IMG/VR virus record: IMGVR_UViG_3300032562_000003 | Span: 124,001 to 188,000 of that record | DNA from: a virus | Reading direction: 5' to 3' (one strand) | Length of the DNA stretch: 64,000 nucleotides | Part shown: piece after piece, positions 22,923 to 31,714 of the stretch | Layout of the letters: each line of letters begins with the position of its first letter | Position numbering within the stretch: the first letter of the stretch is position 1 | Translations under genes and position numbers: made by a program | The notes under the pieces: generated by a model | What the model was told of the DNA's origin: nothing | What the model saw: only the letters and a program-made list of their open reading frames with translations | The model's database searches: none

Positions 22923-24392
22923 ATGGCAACCGTACAACTTAGTCCTAATGTTAAAATTGAGGCGATTACCCCAGAAGGGCCCGGCACCGCACCTATCTGG
23001 TATACTTTAACTATCGGAGACAGTGACCTTAGCACGAGAAACCCTACACAGTTTCAAGACGAAATTACTAATGCGGTCAACACCGGAAAAATATCGGCAG
23101 CAGAAGGCGCCACTGCAACCGCCGGATTGAGTCAGGCAATTACCGAAGTGCAGCAACAGCTATCATCTAGTGCAACCACAACGCAACCTTCATCAGATCC
23201 GGCTACAACACAGACCGTAACGGCCGAAACAGCCGCAGCCACTGCACCTCAAGGTTCAATTGCAGATGCACCCACACCTGTTTCAGAAGTAGTGGTTAAC
23301 GGTTCCCCTGCTCCAGGTTCAGTAACTATAGTTCCGCAACCACCAATAATTGATGAACCGATAGTAAATCAACCGCAAGTAACTATAGTTCCGCAACCAC
23401 CAATAATTGACCAACCTGTAGTAAGTTCAGTACAGAATACTATTGTAGATACACCACCTGTAATCACGGATGGACCATCAATTCCACCAAATCAGCCGGC
23501 TGTTCTTCCGGCAGACTTTTCTACTGATCCTTCTGCTCAAGGCAGTTCTAAAGGATTGCAAGGTTTGGTCGCAAATACACAGTCACAGGCAACACAGTCA
23601 ATTGCTGCAAATGCCGCAGGCCAAGGTGACTGGCGAGTAAGACTTGCATTGGCTCCGGGAGCAACATATCTGTATAAAACAAGCTCAGATCCTGGTATTT
23701 TAGCACCACTGGTGGATACTGATGGTGTTATATTTCCATATACTCCTGCTATTTCGGTAAATTATGCGGCTAGCTATGATGCGGCTAGCTTAGTACACAC
23801 CAACTATAAAATGTTCCAGTATACTAGCAGTTCAGTTGATTCGATCACACTCACCTGCGAATTTACTTGTCAGGATGTTGCTGAAGCTAACTATGTACTG
23901 GCTGTAATACATTTCTTTAGATCGATGACTAAAATGTTTTATGGACAAGATCAAAACCCTAAAGCAGGTACTCCTCCTCCGTTATGCTTTATATACGGTA
24001 TGGGAAGTTACCAATTTTCAAATCATCCGTTAGCTATTACTGGATTTAACTATGCTCTTCCAGCTGATGTAGACTATATTAAAACTACAGCACCTTCTGT
24101 ACCCGGAACACGTCCGGCATCCCCTACTAATAATACTAATTTAAAGTCAAGCCCTACATCGGCTAGGTTGTCAACTACTGGAGTTTCTCCGGGCGGAGCC
24201 ACCCCACCACCACAATTCTCTACACCCACATCAGCTAGTACAGTGACTTGGGTACCGTCAAAGATTCAGTTGTCAGTAAGCTGTGTTCCGATTGTCAGTA
24301 GAAACCAAGTGTCTAATATTTTCAGCCTTGCTGATTATGCGTCTGGTAAAATATATGACGGAACAAATAATTCAAATGGAGGATTTTGGTAA
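22923..24392 (+). CDS. Baseplate tail-tube-associated protein (gp48/gp54-like)
   Basis: The product is 489 residues from the chosen start. The first ~235 are Pro/Thr/Ala-rich and repetitive (TIVPQPPIIDEP and TIVPQPPIIDQP). The C-terminal domain (about 236-490) reads WRVRLALAPGATYLYKTSSD, DGVIFPYTPAISVNYAASYD, ANYVLAVIHFFRSMTKMFYG and GFNYALPADVDYIK, a pattern I associate with cyanophage baseplate proteins of the gp48/gp54 type that cap or start the tail tube. I start at ATG 22923 because AGGAAT lies upstream; the frame is open 10 codons further back without such a site. It overlaps gp53 as TAATG. Confidence 0.65.
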   Translation: MATVQLSPNVKIEAITPEGPGTAPIWYTLTIGDSDLSTRNPTQFQDEITNAVNTGKISAAEGATATAGLSQAITEVQQQLSSSATTTQPSSDPATTQTVTAETAAATAPQGSIADAPTPVSEVVVNGSPAPGSVTIVPQPPIIDEPIVNQPQVTIVPQPPIIDQPVVSSVQNTIVDTPPVITDGPSIPPNQPAVLPADFSTDPSAQGSSKGLQGLVANTQSQATQSIAANAAGQGDWRVRLALAPGATYLYKTSSDPGILAPLVDTDGVIFPYTPAISVNYAASYDAASLVHTNYKMFQYTSSSVDSITLTCEFTCQDVAEANYVLAVIHFFRSMTKMFYGQDQNPKAGTPPPLCFIYGMGSYQFSNHPLAITGFNYALPADVDYIKTTAPSVPGTRPASPTNNTNLKSSPTSARLSTTGVSPGGATPPPQFSTPTSASTVTWVPSKIQLSVSCVPIVSRNQVSNIFSLADYASGKIYDGTNNSNGGFW

Positions 24393-24718
24393 TGGCCGCA
24401 TCGACGCAAAATCAAAGATTGTATTCGGCATCGAGTCCGTATTTTAATACAAATATAGTGAATAACAATTATTTGGATGTTCTTGCATATAGACCACTTC
24501 CTATGAATCCTACAGATGTTTATATGCAAATTACAGCAGTGTACGAATATAGACCCGACTTATTAGCGTTTGACTTGTATCAAAATGCAAGCCTTTGGTG
24601 GGTGTTTGCAGTTAGAAATCCTAATTTACTCGGCCCGGACCCGTACTTCAACTTTACGGCAGGTACTGGGATCTATGTACCAACATTGTCTACTCTAAAG
24701 ACGGTACTGGGAATCTAA
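24392..24718 (+). CDS. 53: Baseplate wedge protein, T4 gp53-like
   Basis: The 108-residue product has the gp53-family core YEYRPDLLAFDLYQNASLWW and VFAVRNPNLLGPDPYFNF, then AGTGIYVPTLSTLK. It joins the wedge to the hub in T4. It is shorter than T4 gp53 (196), as in cyanophage-type relatives. ATG at 24392 overlaps the upstream stop; AATGGAGGA upstream supplies the ribosome-binding site. Confidence 0.85.
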   Translation: MAASTQNQRLYSASSPYFNTNIVNNNYLDVLAYRPLPMNPTDVYMQITAVYEYRPDLLAFDLYQNASLWWVFAVRNPNLLGPDPYFNFTAGTGIYVPTLSTLKTVLGI

Positions 24719-24719
24719 T

Positions 24720-27383
24720 ATGGTCGATAGTGTGACAACTACTATTAATGGGTATACTGTTATCGCTCAATATAATCCTGAGTATCAAAGGGTTTCCTAT
24801 GTTATTAATAATCCAAACGGGTCTCTTTTATTAAGTGCAGGGAATGCGCAAGCGGCCATGTCGGGCGTGAGGAGTTTGGCGAATGAAGCAATAGATGCCG
24901 GTAATAGTGCATTGGCTTCTAGTCTATCAGCATTGAATATGAATCTTGTTATGCAATCCCCCTCAATAGACGCACAGGCCATGGCTCAATATAAACCTAC
25001 ACCACCAGAACCTACGCCTACAGATAACTCCGCCGCACTAACCCCAACAGCGACAAATGATAAACCTCTTCCTCCGATATCAGATGATGATAGCGGTAAC
25101 ACGCAGTCAAATCCTGCAGGATCATCTGGTGCACCTCCTTCGTCACCGGCAAATCCGTCCGGATCAGTAACAAATCCAACTCCCGCAAGCGTGTCTGCTG
25201 CGGCAGCAGCAGCGCCGACGCCACCCAACGGAGACCTACCTGGAAAACGCCTGTACAATCCATTAAGTCAGCTTTCTAGTTATACATATCAATTAAGTTT
25301 ATATATGATAACACCTGATGCATACAGTGCATTTTTAGCGAGCGGAAAACAAAGTATAAATGTGATTCCTCAGTCACTGGCGAACAGCCCTTCTATAAAC
25401 ACCGCCGCGCAAACAAATACATTTATAAATTCCAATACGGGTCAACCGATAATCGGCGGCGCCTACCTAATAGCACAGAGCGGGGGAAGCGGTAATCCTG
25501 CCAATCGCGCCCCCGGAATTGATTTTGATTATGGTATTGACAATCTATCCTTTGATCATGTAGTGTCTACTAATGGGTCTGGCGCCGCCGCGGTAAACTC
25601 TGATATAAAATTTACTATTACAGAACCATATGGTTTCTCGCTTATTGATAAAATAAAAACAGCACAAACTGTTATAAACAACTACAGTTCGGCCATTAAT
25701 ATACCTGACAATCCGACAAAAAGTCTTTTTATTTTGGGTATTAGATTTTTTGGATATCTACCAGATGGAACACTAGCAACTGGCAAAGAAATATTTAATG
25801 GTATTCCACTAGATCCTAATGCTGGCGGCGTCGGCGCCCTTTTTGAAACTTATTATGATATTAATATAAACACATTCGGGTTTAAGCTTGGTGCAGGCAC
25901 CACTACGTATGACATAGAAGCAACTTACCTAGCAAGCTCTACCGGATTCGGTACAAAATACGGATACCTAAACGGTAGTCCCAATTTTACATGTAAAGGT
26001 TCGACCGTTGGTGAAGTTTTGAGCGACCTTGCTAGTCAGTTGAACGCAAAACAGCAACAACTAACTAATACCAGTAATGGTCAAAAACCATCACAACAAT
26101 ATCCTATAGCCTACACATTTGAATATCAAGGTAACGCAGCAACCACTGTTGCGAATGCTTCTATGATTAATCCAGCCGATAATAACAAAGCAAAAGCAGC
26201 GATGTCTGGTGCAACAAATAGCGCACAATCTAATCCTAAGGCTGAGGTTACCGGAGTTTACAATCCCAACATAAAGACTATTACTTTTGCTTCCCAGCCT
26301 ATTTTACAGTGCATAGACCAAACAATAACATCCAGTACTTATGTAACAGACGCATTGTCTTCTAATACGACCAACTCAACTAACGGGGATAATACAGTTA
26401 TACCAAACCCTAACCCTACTTATCCGGTTTGGTATAACTGTAGTGTCCGGGTAGAAAATCCTAGATGGGATAATATTATTCATGATTGGATATTTGATAT
26501 AGTATATGTTATCCGGGAATATCAAACACCTCTCGTTAACAGTCCAGCTATTAGTACAACTCAACCATATTATGGTCCTTATAAAAGATATCAGTATTGG
26601 TATACAGGAAAAAATTCAGAGATTACAGAATATTCACATACTATTAATAATGGATATTTTTTGGCTGCACTAAATCAACCTGGCCCAGACCCTTTAAAGG
26701 GTGCACCTAATACTGCTACTACTGCTCCCGCGCAAAGCACGCCCCAATCCAGCACCAACACTCAAGGTAACGGAGCAGAAGCAGTAGCTAGCTACAAAGA
26801 CAGTTTATACAATCCAGTAGCCTATTCAGACGTTCACGTATCTGTTTTGGGTGATCCAGATTTCCTAATACAAGATACGGCTAATCAAGACAATCATTTT
26901 AATACACACTATTCTCCGAATGGATATAGTATTGCACCCAATGGTGGTCAGGTGTTTGTTGAAATAAATTTCAATGAAGCGATAGATTATGATACTACTA
27001 GTAACGGGACTGGACTAATGAATCTAAATGACAAAGTATATTTTCAAACATATCCGAATTCGGTGAATATTCTCAAAGATGCTAACGGAAATCCTTTAGT
27101 TCAAGGGGTTAGTTACCAAGTAAACACAGTAAAAAATACTTTTTCTGGCGGAAAATTTACTCAATCATTTGAGATGACAGTGAATCCGTTCAACGGGGTT
27201 CCAGTAGATTCTAACGCAGCGTCATCTGCATCACAGTCTTCAAATCCAGGTCCATCACCGACTAATGCGAGCAAACAAGCGCCTACTACTGGATTAAAGC
27301 CTGCTCCGCAAACTGATGCCCAAAACGGCACAGTAAGCCAACCTCAACCAGCACAACAAAAACCAGCCGAAGCTACAACTTAA
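24720..27383 (+). CDS. Large baseplate-associated virion protein of unknown role
   Basis: The 887-residue product has a folded N-terminus (about 1-85), a Pro/Ser/Ala/Asn linker (about 90-175), a long folded central part starting RLYNPLSQLSSYTYQLSLYM and including FDYGIDNLSFDHVVSTNGSG, and a low-complexity end with Ser/Pro/Gln. The body could be a hub protein (gp27 has no other candidate here), but I see no decisive motif. It lies 1 bp after gp53 and 15 bp before the gp5-like gene, so it is co-expressed with baseplate genes and almost surely structural. Confidence 0.6.
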   Translation: MVDSVTTTINGYTVIAQYNPEYQRVSYVINNPNGSLLLSAGNAQAAMSGVRSLANEAIDAGNSALASSLSALNMNLVMQSPSIDAQAMAQYKPTPPEPTPTDNSAALTPTATNDKPLPPISDDDSGNTQSNPAGSSGAPPSSPANPSGSVTNPTPASVSAAAAAAPTPPNGDLPGKRLYNPLSQLSSYTYQLSLYMITPDAYSAFLASGKQSINVIPQSLANSPSINTAAQTNTFINSNTGQPIIGGAYLIAQSGGSGNPANRAPGIDFDYGIDNLSFDHVVSTNGSGAAAVNSDIKFTITEPYGFSLIDKIKTAQTVINNYSSAINIPDNPTKSLFILGIRFFGYLPDGTLATGKEIFNGIPLDPNAGGVGALFETYYDININTFGFKLGAGTTTYDIEATYLASSTGFGTKYGYLNGSPNFTCKGSTVGEVLSDLASQLNAKQQQLTNTSNGQKPSQQYPIAYTFEYQGNAATTVANASMINPADNNKAKAAMSGATNSAQSNPKAEVTGVYNPNIKTITFASQPILQCIDQTITSSTYVTDALSSNTTNSTNGDNTVIPNPNPTYPVWYNCSVRVENPRWDNIIHDWIFDIVYVIREYQTPLVNSPAISTTQPYYGPYKRYQYWYTGKNSEITEYSHTINNGYFLAALNQPGPDPLKGAPNTATTAPAQSTPQSSTNTQGNGAEAVASYKDSLYNPVAYSDVHVSVLGDPDFLIQDTANQDNHFNTHYSPNGYSIAPNGGQVFVEINFNEAIDYDTTSNGTGLMNLNDKVYFQTYPNSVNILKDANGNPLVQGVSYQVNTVKNTFSGGKFTQSFEMTVNPFNGVPVDSNAASSASQSSNPGPSPTNASKQAPTTGLKPAPQTDAQNGTVSQPQPAQQKPAEATT

Positions 27384-27398
27384 TAACGAGAAACCAGT

Positions 27399-30300
27399 AT
27401 GCCAATTGATACATTTAAACCAAGAGGTCAGATAGCAGCAGACAAACCTGGTAAAGGTGGGTCTGGTGTACAAACTGTACCACTAATAGGCGTAGTTAGA
27501 GATAATGTTGACCCGACACGATCTGGTCGTATTAGAGTATCTTTGGTACAACCTAACAGCTCCAGCAAACCAGAAGACTCTACAAATTGGATTACTGTAA
27601 GCTATCTAAGTAGCTTTTTTGGTAAGGTGCAAGCAACTGCGAATAGTGACGGTTACGGTACTTACAAATCTAATTCTAGCTCATACGGACAATGGCAAGC
27701 TCCGCCTGACATCGGTACTCAGGTAATCTGCATATTTGTTAATGGTGATAAAAACTACGGGTACTACATCGGTGCTATTCCGGAAGCAGAATCATTACAG
27801 ATGGTTCCTGCAATCGGATCATCAGATAATATTCTCACTAACGAGGGTGAAGCAAACAGTTATGGAGGCGCAACTCGTCTTCCTGTAACTAATATGAACA
27901 CTAACGACAAGAAGAAGTCAGATAGTGCAGAATTTTTAAATACTGCCCGGCCGGTTCACAGCTATACCGCAGCAATCATGAATCAACAGGGTATAATTCG
28001 TGACCCTATTCGCGGACCTATATCATCCTCTGCATCACGCGAGACTGTATCTCGTGTTGGTTGGGGAGTATCTACTCCGGGCAGACCCATATATACAGGT
28101 GGATACGATGATACTACACTACCTGCATCATTGCAACAAGATAATCCGCAAGGACTTCAGGTTGTAGCACGCAGAGGCGGCCACTCAATTGTTATGGACG
28201 ACGGCGACATTATCGGCCGCGACCAGCTAGTTCGAATTCGAACAGCTTTGGGTCATCAGATTCTTATGAGCGACGACGGTCAGACATTAATGATTCTGCA
28301 CTCTAATGGTCAATCGTATATTGAATTAGGAAAAGAGGGTACCATTGACATGTACTCAACCAATTCAGTGAACATTCGAACACAAGGTGACCTGAACTTA
28401 CATGCGGATCGTGACGTTAACATTCATGCAATGGAAAATTTAAATATCCAAGCAAAACAAATTCATACCAATTCTGAAGACGACACTATGATGCGTTCGG
28501 GCGGCGACTTTAAAACTTCTGCGACCGGTGACATAACTGGATTAGCAGCCGGCGCCATTGCATTTGCTGCGGGCGGCGACGCTTCGTTAGCAGCATCAGG
28601 TCAGGCATACGTTAACGGCACCAAAGTAAACCTTAATTCAGGAAAATCAAGCACGACACCTGAGGCAGTGGACAATATTCCACTAAATGCACAAACTGAC
28701 ACCTTATACGATGAAGAAAAAGGATTCCTTGCTGCACCCGGTAAACTACTTACGATTGCCTCAAGGGCACCAGCACATGCGCCATGGGCTAATGCAGGTC
28801 AAGGTGTAGATGTGAAAACCAGCCTTAGCGCTTCAGATAATCTTCCCGCAGCACCAACTCCGGCTGCAACAGCCGCAAGCTCTGCTGGCGCAGCGACCGG
28901 CGCCACGCCTCCTGCGGTAGCAACAGTAGCGTCAGCGCCTACAAACGCACCTAACATCTCAACTGCACTGGATAAAGGTACTACCAATGCAATGCTTGGT
29001 GCAACAGCTACAGCAGCAGCTACCGGGCCGCTAGCAGCAGCGACAAAGCAGGGCGCTGCCGTTGTAGAAACTGCAACCGGAAAAGTAGGAGCAATTGGTT
29101 CATTTGCACTCACGCCTTCGTCATTGGCTAGTGCTGGTGTACTTAAACCCGGAGCAGATACCCTTGTAAATGGGCTAGTTAAGAACGGTGTTGATTTGAC
29201 GAATGCGATGCCGTCTTCTCTCTTTACTGGTGCACCTGGAGCAAAAGATTTAACAAACCTAACCCAAAATATTACTGCACAAACAAATACCGTAATTACC
29301 AACATGCAAAAGTCACAAACTGCATTAGGAGCAGCCGGCGTTCTAACCGGAGCAGAATCTCCGGCAACGGTTGCTGGTTTAGTCCAGTCCGCGACAACGA
29401 ACGGAGTAGAGGCCACAACTGATGCTGTAAAACAAGTGAGCGGTGTAGCAGGCGCAGCATTGGGCAACATTACGGGAGCACTACAGTCTATTGGATCTGG
29501 TATAGCAGCAGCAGGTTTGGCTACTTCCTTAGGTGGATTGGGCGGCATTTCAAATGCATTAACTGCGATGGGTAAAATTCCATCCTTGGCTGGTTTAATA
29601 GACCAAGCTAAAGGTATTGCAGGTTCAGCGTTCGATGCGATCAAGAATTCATTTAAACCTCTTAAACCAAATGTCCCACAGAATCTCACACAAATTGCAA
29701 AAGATAATGCTGCTACTGCTGCTGGATTGTCAGAGCAAACTGGTCAACTAAGCACTACGGTAAGTTCGGATGCCTCTAGCATCTTTGGCTCAAACGGTAT
29801 TAGTGCAAACTTTACTACGTTGACTGGATCGCTTGCAGGCGCGGCCGGCGCACTAACGTCATTGACTAAAATTGCAGGTTCAGTCAACGGAGCAGTAGGC
29901 TCTATCAACAATTCAGTGGGCGGAATAACTGGTTCTATCGCGGCCGTATCTACTCTCGCAAGCAAAGCCACAAATATCGTTAACGCTGCAACTAGTTCAT
30001 ATGGTTCTGTCACAACTACTATCGGCGGCGTAACCGGTGTATCTAGTACGACGGCTACAGTTACACTATCTTCAGTTACTAGCAATCCTCTTAATCCTAC
30101 TTCAAGCGGAGTGCAAACGGCCGTAAACTCAGTAAGCGCAATTGCGGGCGCCGGAGCAACTATAGCTAGCGGAGGCATAGGCGGACTATCTACAGCAGCC
30201 TCGATTGTTCAGCAAGGTTCAGCAGCATCGACCTCATCTACTATAGCTAGCGGGTTAAGCAATTTACCTGGAGGAATAAGTGCAGTGTCATCGGTATTCA

Positions 30301-31190
30301 ATAATGCTAAAAATGCAGTAAATGCAATTCCGGGTGTAGGACAGTTGACTGGTGCAATCAATGCTGCTACGGCAAGTGTGATGGGAGGATTAAATCTTTC
30401 TCCTATTAGTTTACCTAATAGTCTAAACAGTTTAACCAGCTTAGCATCTTCAGGGCTATCAGTTGGTGCAGCAGCGGACCTACAATCGGCAATCGCTGCG
30501 TTGTCGTCAGGACCAAGCGGCATCAAGTTGCCTGTTATAGGTTTCAACACCACAGACAGAACAAGTATAACCTCACAAATTACTAACGTATTAGGTGATC
30601 CTGGCATACCGATGCCAAATTTAGTTGGTGGAATTCCTAGTAGTGCAGTAAATGACGCACAGTCACTCGTTGATCAAGGAAATAAGTTATATGACGTAAT
30701 TGATCAATTGGATGCGTACAATAAAAAAGCAGAGGCTGCGAGAAAGGCATACGAGTCTGCTCGACAAACCCTTCCGGCCGGCGATCCACAATTAGCGGTT
30801 CTGCTTGCTCAGTGGAATAGTGTAATTAATGATCCAACATATTTGGCGTTGCTACAAGAGGGTGATGGAACAGCAGCAGCGGTGTCTGACCAAACAAGCA
30901 ACACCGCTTCTGCACCTACTGGTCTTCCTAACCCACCTTCTACTATCAACACAGGAATTCCTCTTTCTACTGCAGGACTGAAAAGCACAGTTCAGGGCAT
31001 AGTATCTACAATTACAGGGGCTGGCACGTCATTAATTAATCTAGCACAAACAACACCTGTAACAGTATCTACTACTCCTATAACTCAAACAGCTACCGCA
31101 ATCAAAGCATTGCAACTCTCGACTGCAAATAACATTGCGTCTCTGAACAATTCACTTGATGGTATTACGGGACCAACAAATAATGCATAA
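27399..31190 (+). CDS. 5: Baseplate hub spike protein, gp5-like without lysozyme domain
   Basis: The product is 1263 residues. The N-terminal OB-fold (about 20-150: PLIGVVRDNVDPTRSGRIRV, PPDIGTQVICIFVNGD) matches the gp5/VgrG type. A beta-helix needle follows (about 275-345: GHQILMSDDGQTLMI, IELGKEGTIDMYSTNSVNIR, DLNLHADRDVNIHAMENLNI), with the short repeating strands of gp5C. The lysozyme domain of T4 gp5 is absent. The last ~850 residues are Ala/Ser/Gly/Thr-rich and low-complexity, far longer than in T4, possibly a fibrous or tape-like extension. It pierces the outer envelope as part of the central spike. Confidence 0.85.
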   Translation: MPIDTFKPRGQIAADKPGKGGSGVQTVPLIGVVRDNVDPTRSGRIRVSLVQPNSSSKPEDSTNWITVSYLSSFFGKVQATANSDGYGTYKSNSSSYGQWQAPPDIGTQVICIFVNGDKNYGYYIGAIPEAESLQMVPAIGSSDNILTNEGEANSYGGATRLPVTNMNTNDKKKSDSAEFLNTARPVHSYTAAIMNQQGIIRDPIRGPISSSASRETVSRVGWGVSTPGRPIYTGGYDDTTLPASLQQDNPQGLQVVARRGGHSIVMDDGDIIGRDQLVRIRTALGHQILMSDDGQTLMILHSNGQSYIELGKEGTIDMYSTNSVNIRTQGDLNLHADRDVNIHAMENLNIQAKQIHTNSEDDTMMRSGGDFKTSATGDITGLAAGAIAFAAGGDASLAASGQAYVNGTKVNLNSGKSSTTPEAVDNIPLNAQTDTLYDEEKGFLAAPGKLLTIASRAPAHAPWANAGQGVDVKTSLSASDNLPAAPTPAATAASSAGAATGATPPAVATVASAPTNAPNISTALDKGTTNAMLGATATAAATGPLAAATKQGAAVVETATGKVGAIGSFALTPSSLASAGVLKPGADTLVNGLVKNGVDLTNAMPSSLFTGAPGAKDLTNLTQNITAQTNTVITNMQKSQTALGAAGVLTGAESPATVAGLVQSATTNGVEATTDAVKQVSGVAGAALGNITGALQSIGSGIAAAGLATSLGGLGGISNALTAMGKIPSLAGLIDQAKGIAGSAFDAIKNSFKPLKPNVPQNLTQIAKDNAATAAGLSEQTGQLSTTVSSDASSIFGSNGISANFTTLTGSLAGAAGALTSLTKIAGSVNGAVGSINNSVGGITGSIAAVSTLASKATNIVNAATSSYGSVTTTIGGVTGVSSTTATVTLSSVTSNPLNPTSSGVQTAVNSVSAIAGAGATIASGGIGGLSTAASIVQQGSAASTSSTIASGLSNLPGGISAVSSVFNNAKNAVNAIPGVGQLTGAINAATASVMGGLNLSPISLPNSLNSLTSLASSGLSVGAAADLQSAIAALSSGPSGIKLPVIGFNTTDRTSITSQITNVLGDPGIPMPNLVGGIPSSAVNDAQSLVDQGNKLYDVIDQLDAYNKKAEAARKAYESARQTLPAGDPQLAVLLAQWNSVINDPTYLALLQEGDGTAAAVSDQTSNTASAPTGLPNPPSTINTGIPLSTAGLKSTVQGIVSTITGAGTSLINLAQTTPVTVSTTPITQTATAIKALQLSTANNIASLNNSLDGITGPTNNA

Positions 31191-31210
31191 TACAGGGGCT
31201 AAATAGAAGT

Positions 31211-31660
31211 ATGGCACAGTATATTGGATTTAGCACGATTGATGCATGTCTACCAAAGACCACAAATGTCCTAAATGGGCCTGATGGTGGTCCTGGCGGA
31301 ACAGTAACTTCTTTAGTAATCGGCAAGAAGTTCCGTATGGTAGATGTTCAATTAGTTATAAGAGATTTCATAAATGCACTAAACATACCGTACGGTCAAA
31401 AAGTAGGACAGCCACAGTACGGTACCTTTCTCTGGGATTTTGTTTTTGAACCTAACACGACGGACACACAAGTTCAATTGCAAAACGAAATCAGACGTAT
31501 AGCATCATTGGATCCAAGACTTTCCTTAGGGTATGTCAACGTATACCCGCAATTAAATGGTATTCTAGTAGAAGTTGAAATTGCAGTCGTGCCGTTCAAT
31601 CAGCCGTCGGTGTTGAACGTATTCTTTAATACACAGACAGGTATAGCTGCCATACAATAA
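31211..31660 (+). CDS. 25: Baseplate wedge protein, T4 gp25-like
   Basis: The 149-residue product belongs to the GPW/gp25 family. It has VQLVIRDFINALNIPYGQKV, then GTFLWDFVFEPNTTDTQVQL, the family's E-P-x core (usually EPR), and RRIASLDPRLSLGYVNVYP. T4 gp25 is 132 residues. It clamps gp6 to the tail sheath start and triggers contraction. It lies 20 bp after the spike gene and before gp6. Confidence 0.95.
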   Translation: MAQYIGFSTIDACLPKTTNVLNGPDGGPGGTVTSLVIGKKFRMVDVQLVIRDFINALNIPYGQKVGQPQYGTFLWDFVFEPNTTDTQVQLQNEIRRIASLDPRLSLGYVNVYPQLNGILVEVEIAVVPFNQPSVLNVFFNTQTGIAAIQ

Positions 31661-31681
31661 CAAATCCACCTTTTTGGTAAT

Positions 31682-31689
31682 GATAAATA
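31682..31689 (+). promoter_or_regulatory. Late promoter GATAAATA for gp6
   Basis: GATAAATA ends 25 bases before the gp6 ATG and lies in the short gap after gp25. Confidence 0.6.
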
Positions 31690-31714
31690 TATCTATATCA
31701 AAAAGAGTGTACAC

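Noticed and set aside
28799-30607. Three long minus-strand frames (296, 144 and 132 codons)
   Set aside because: They are antisense to the Ala/Ser/Gly-rich tail of the gp5-like gene, which rarely produces stop codons in that frame. They show no domain and no start signals.
31199-31205. CTAAATA as a late promoter for gp25
   Set aside because: Transcription would start at about the gp25 ATG, leaving no leader. gp25 is more likely read from upstream.
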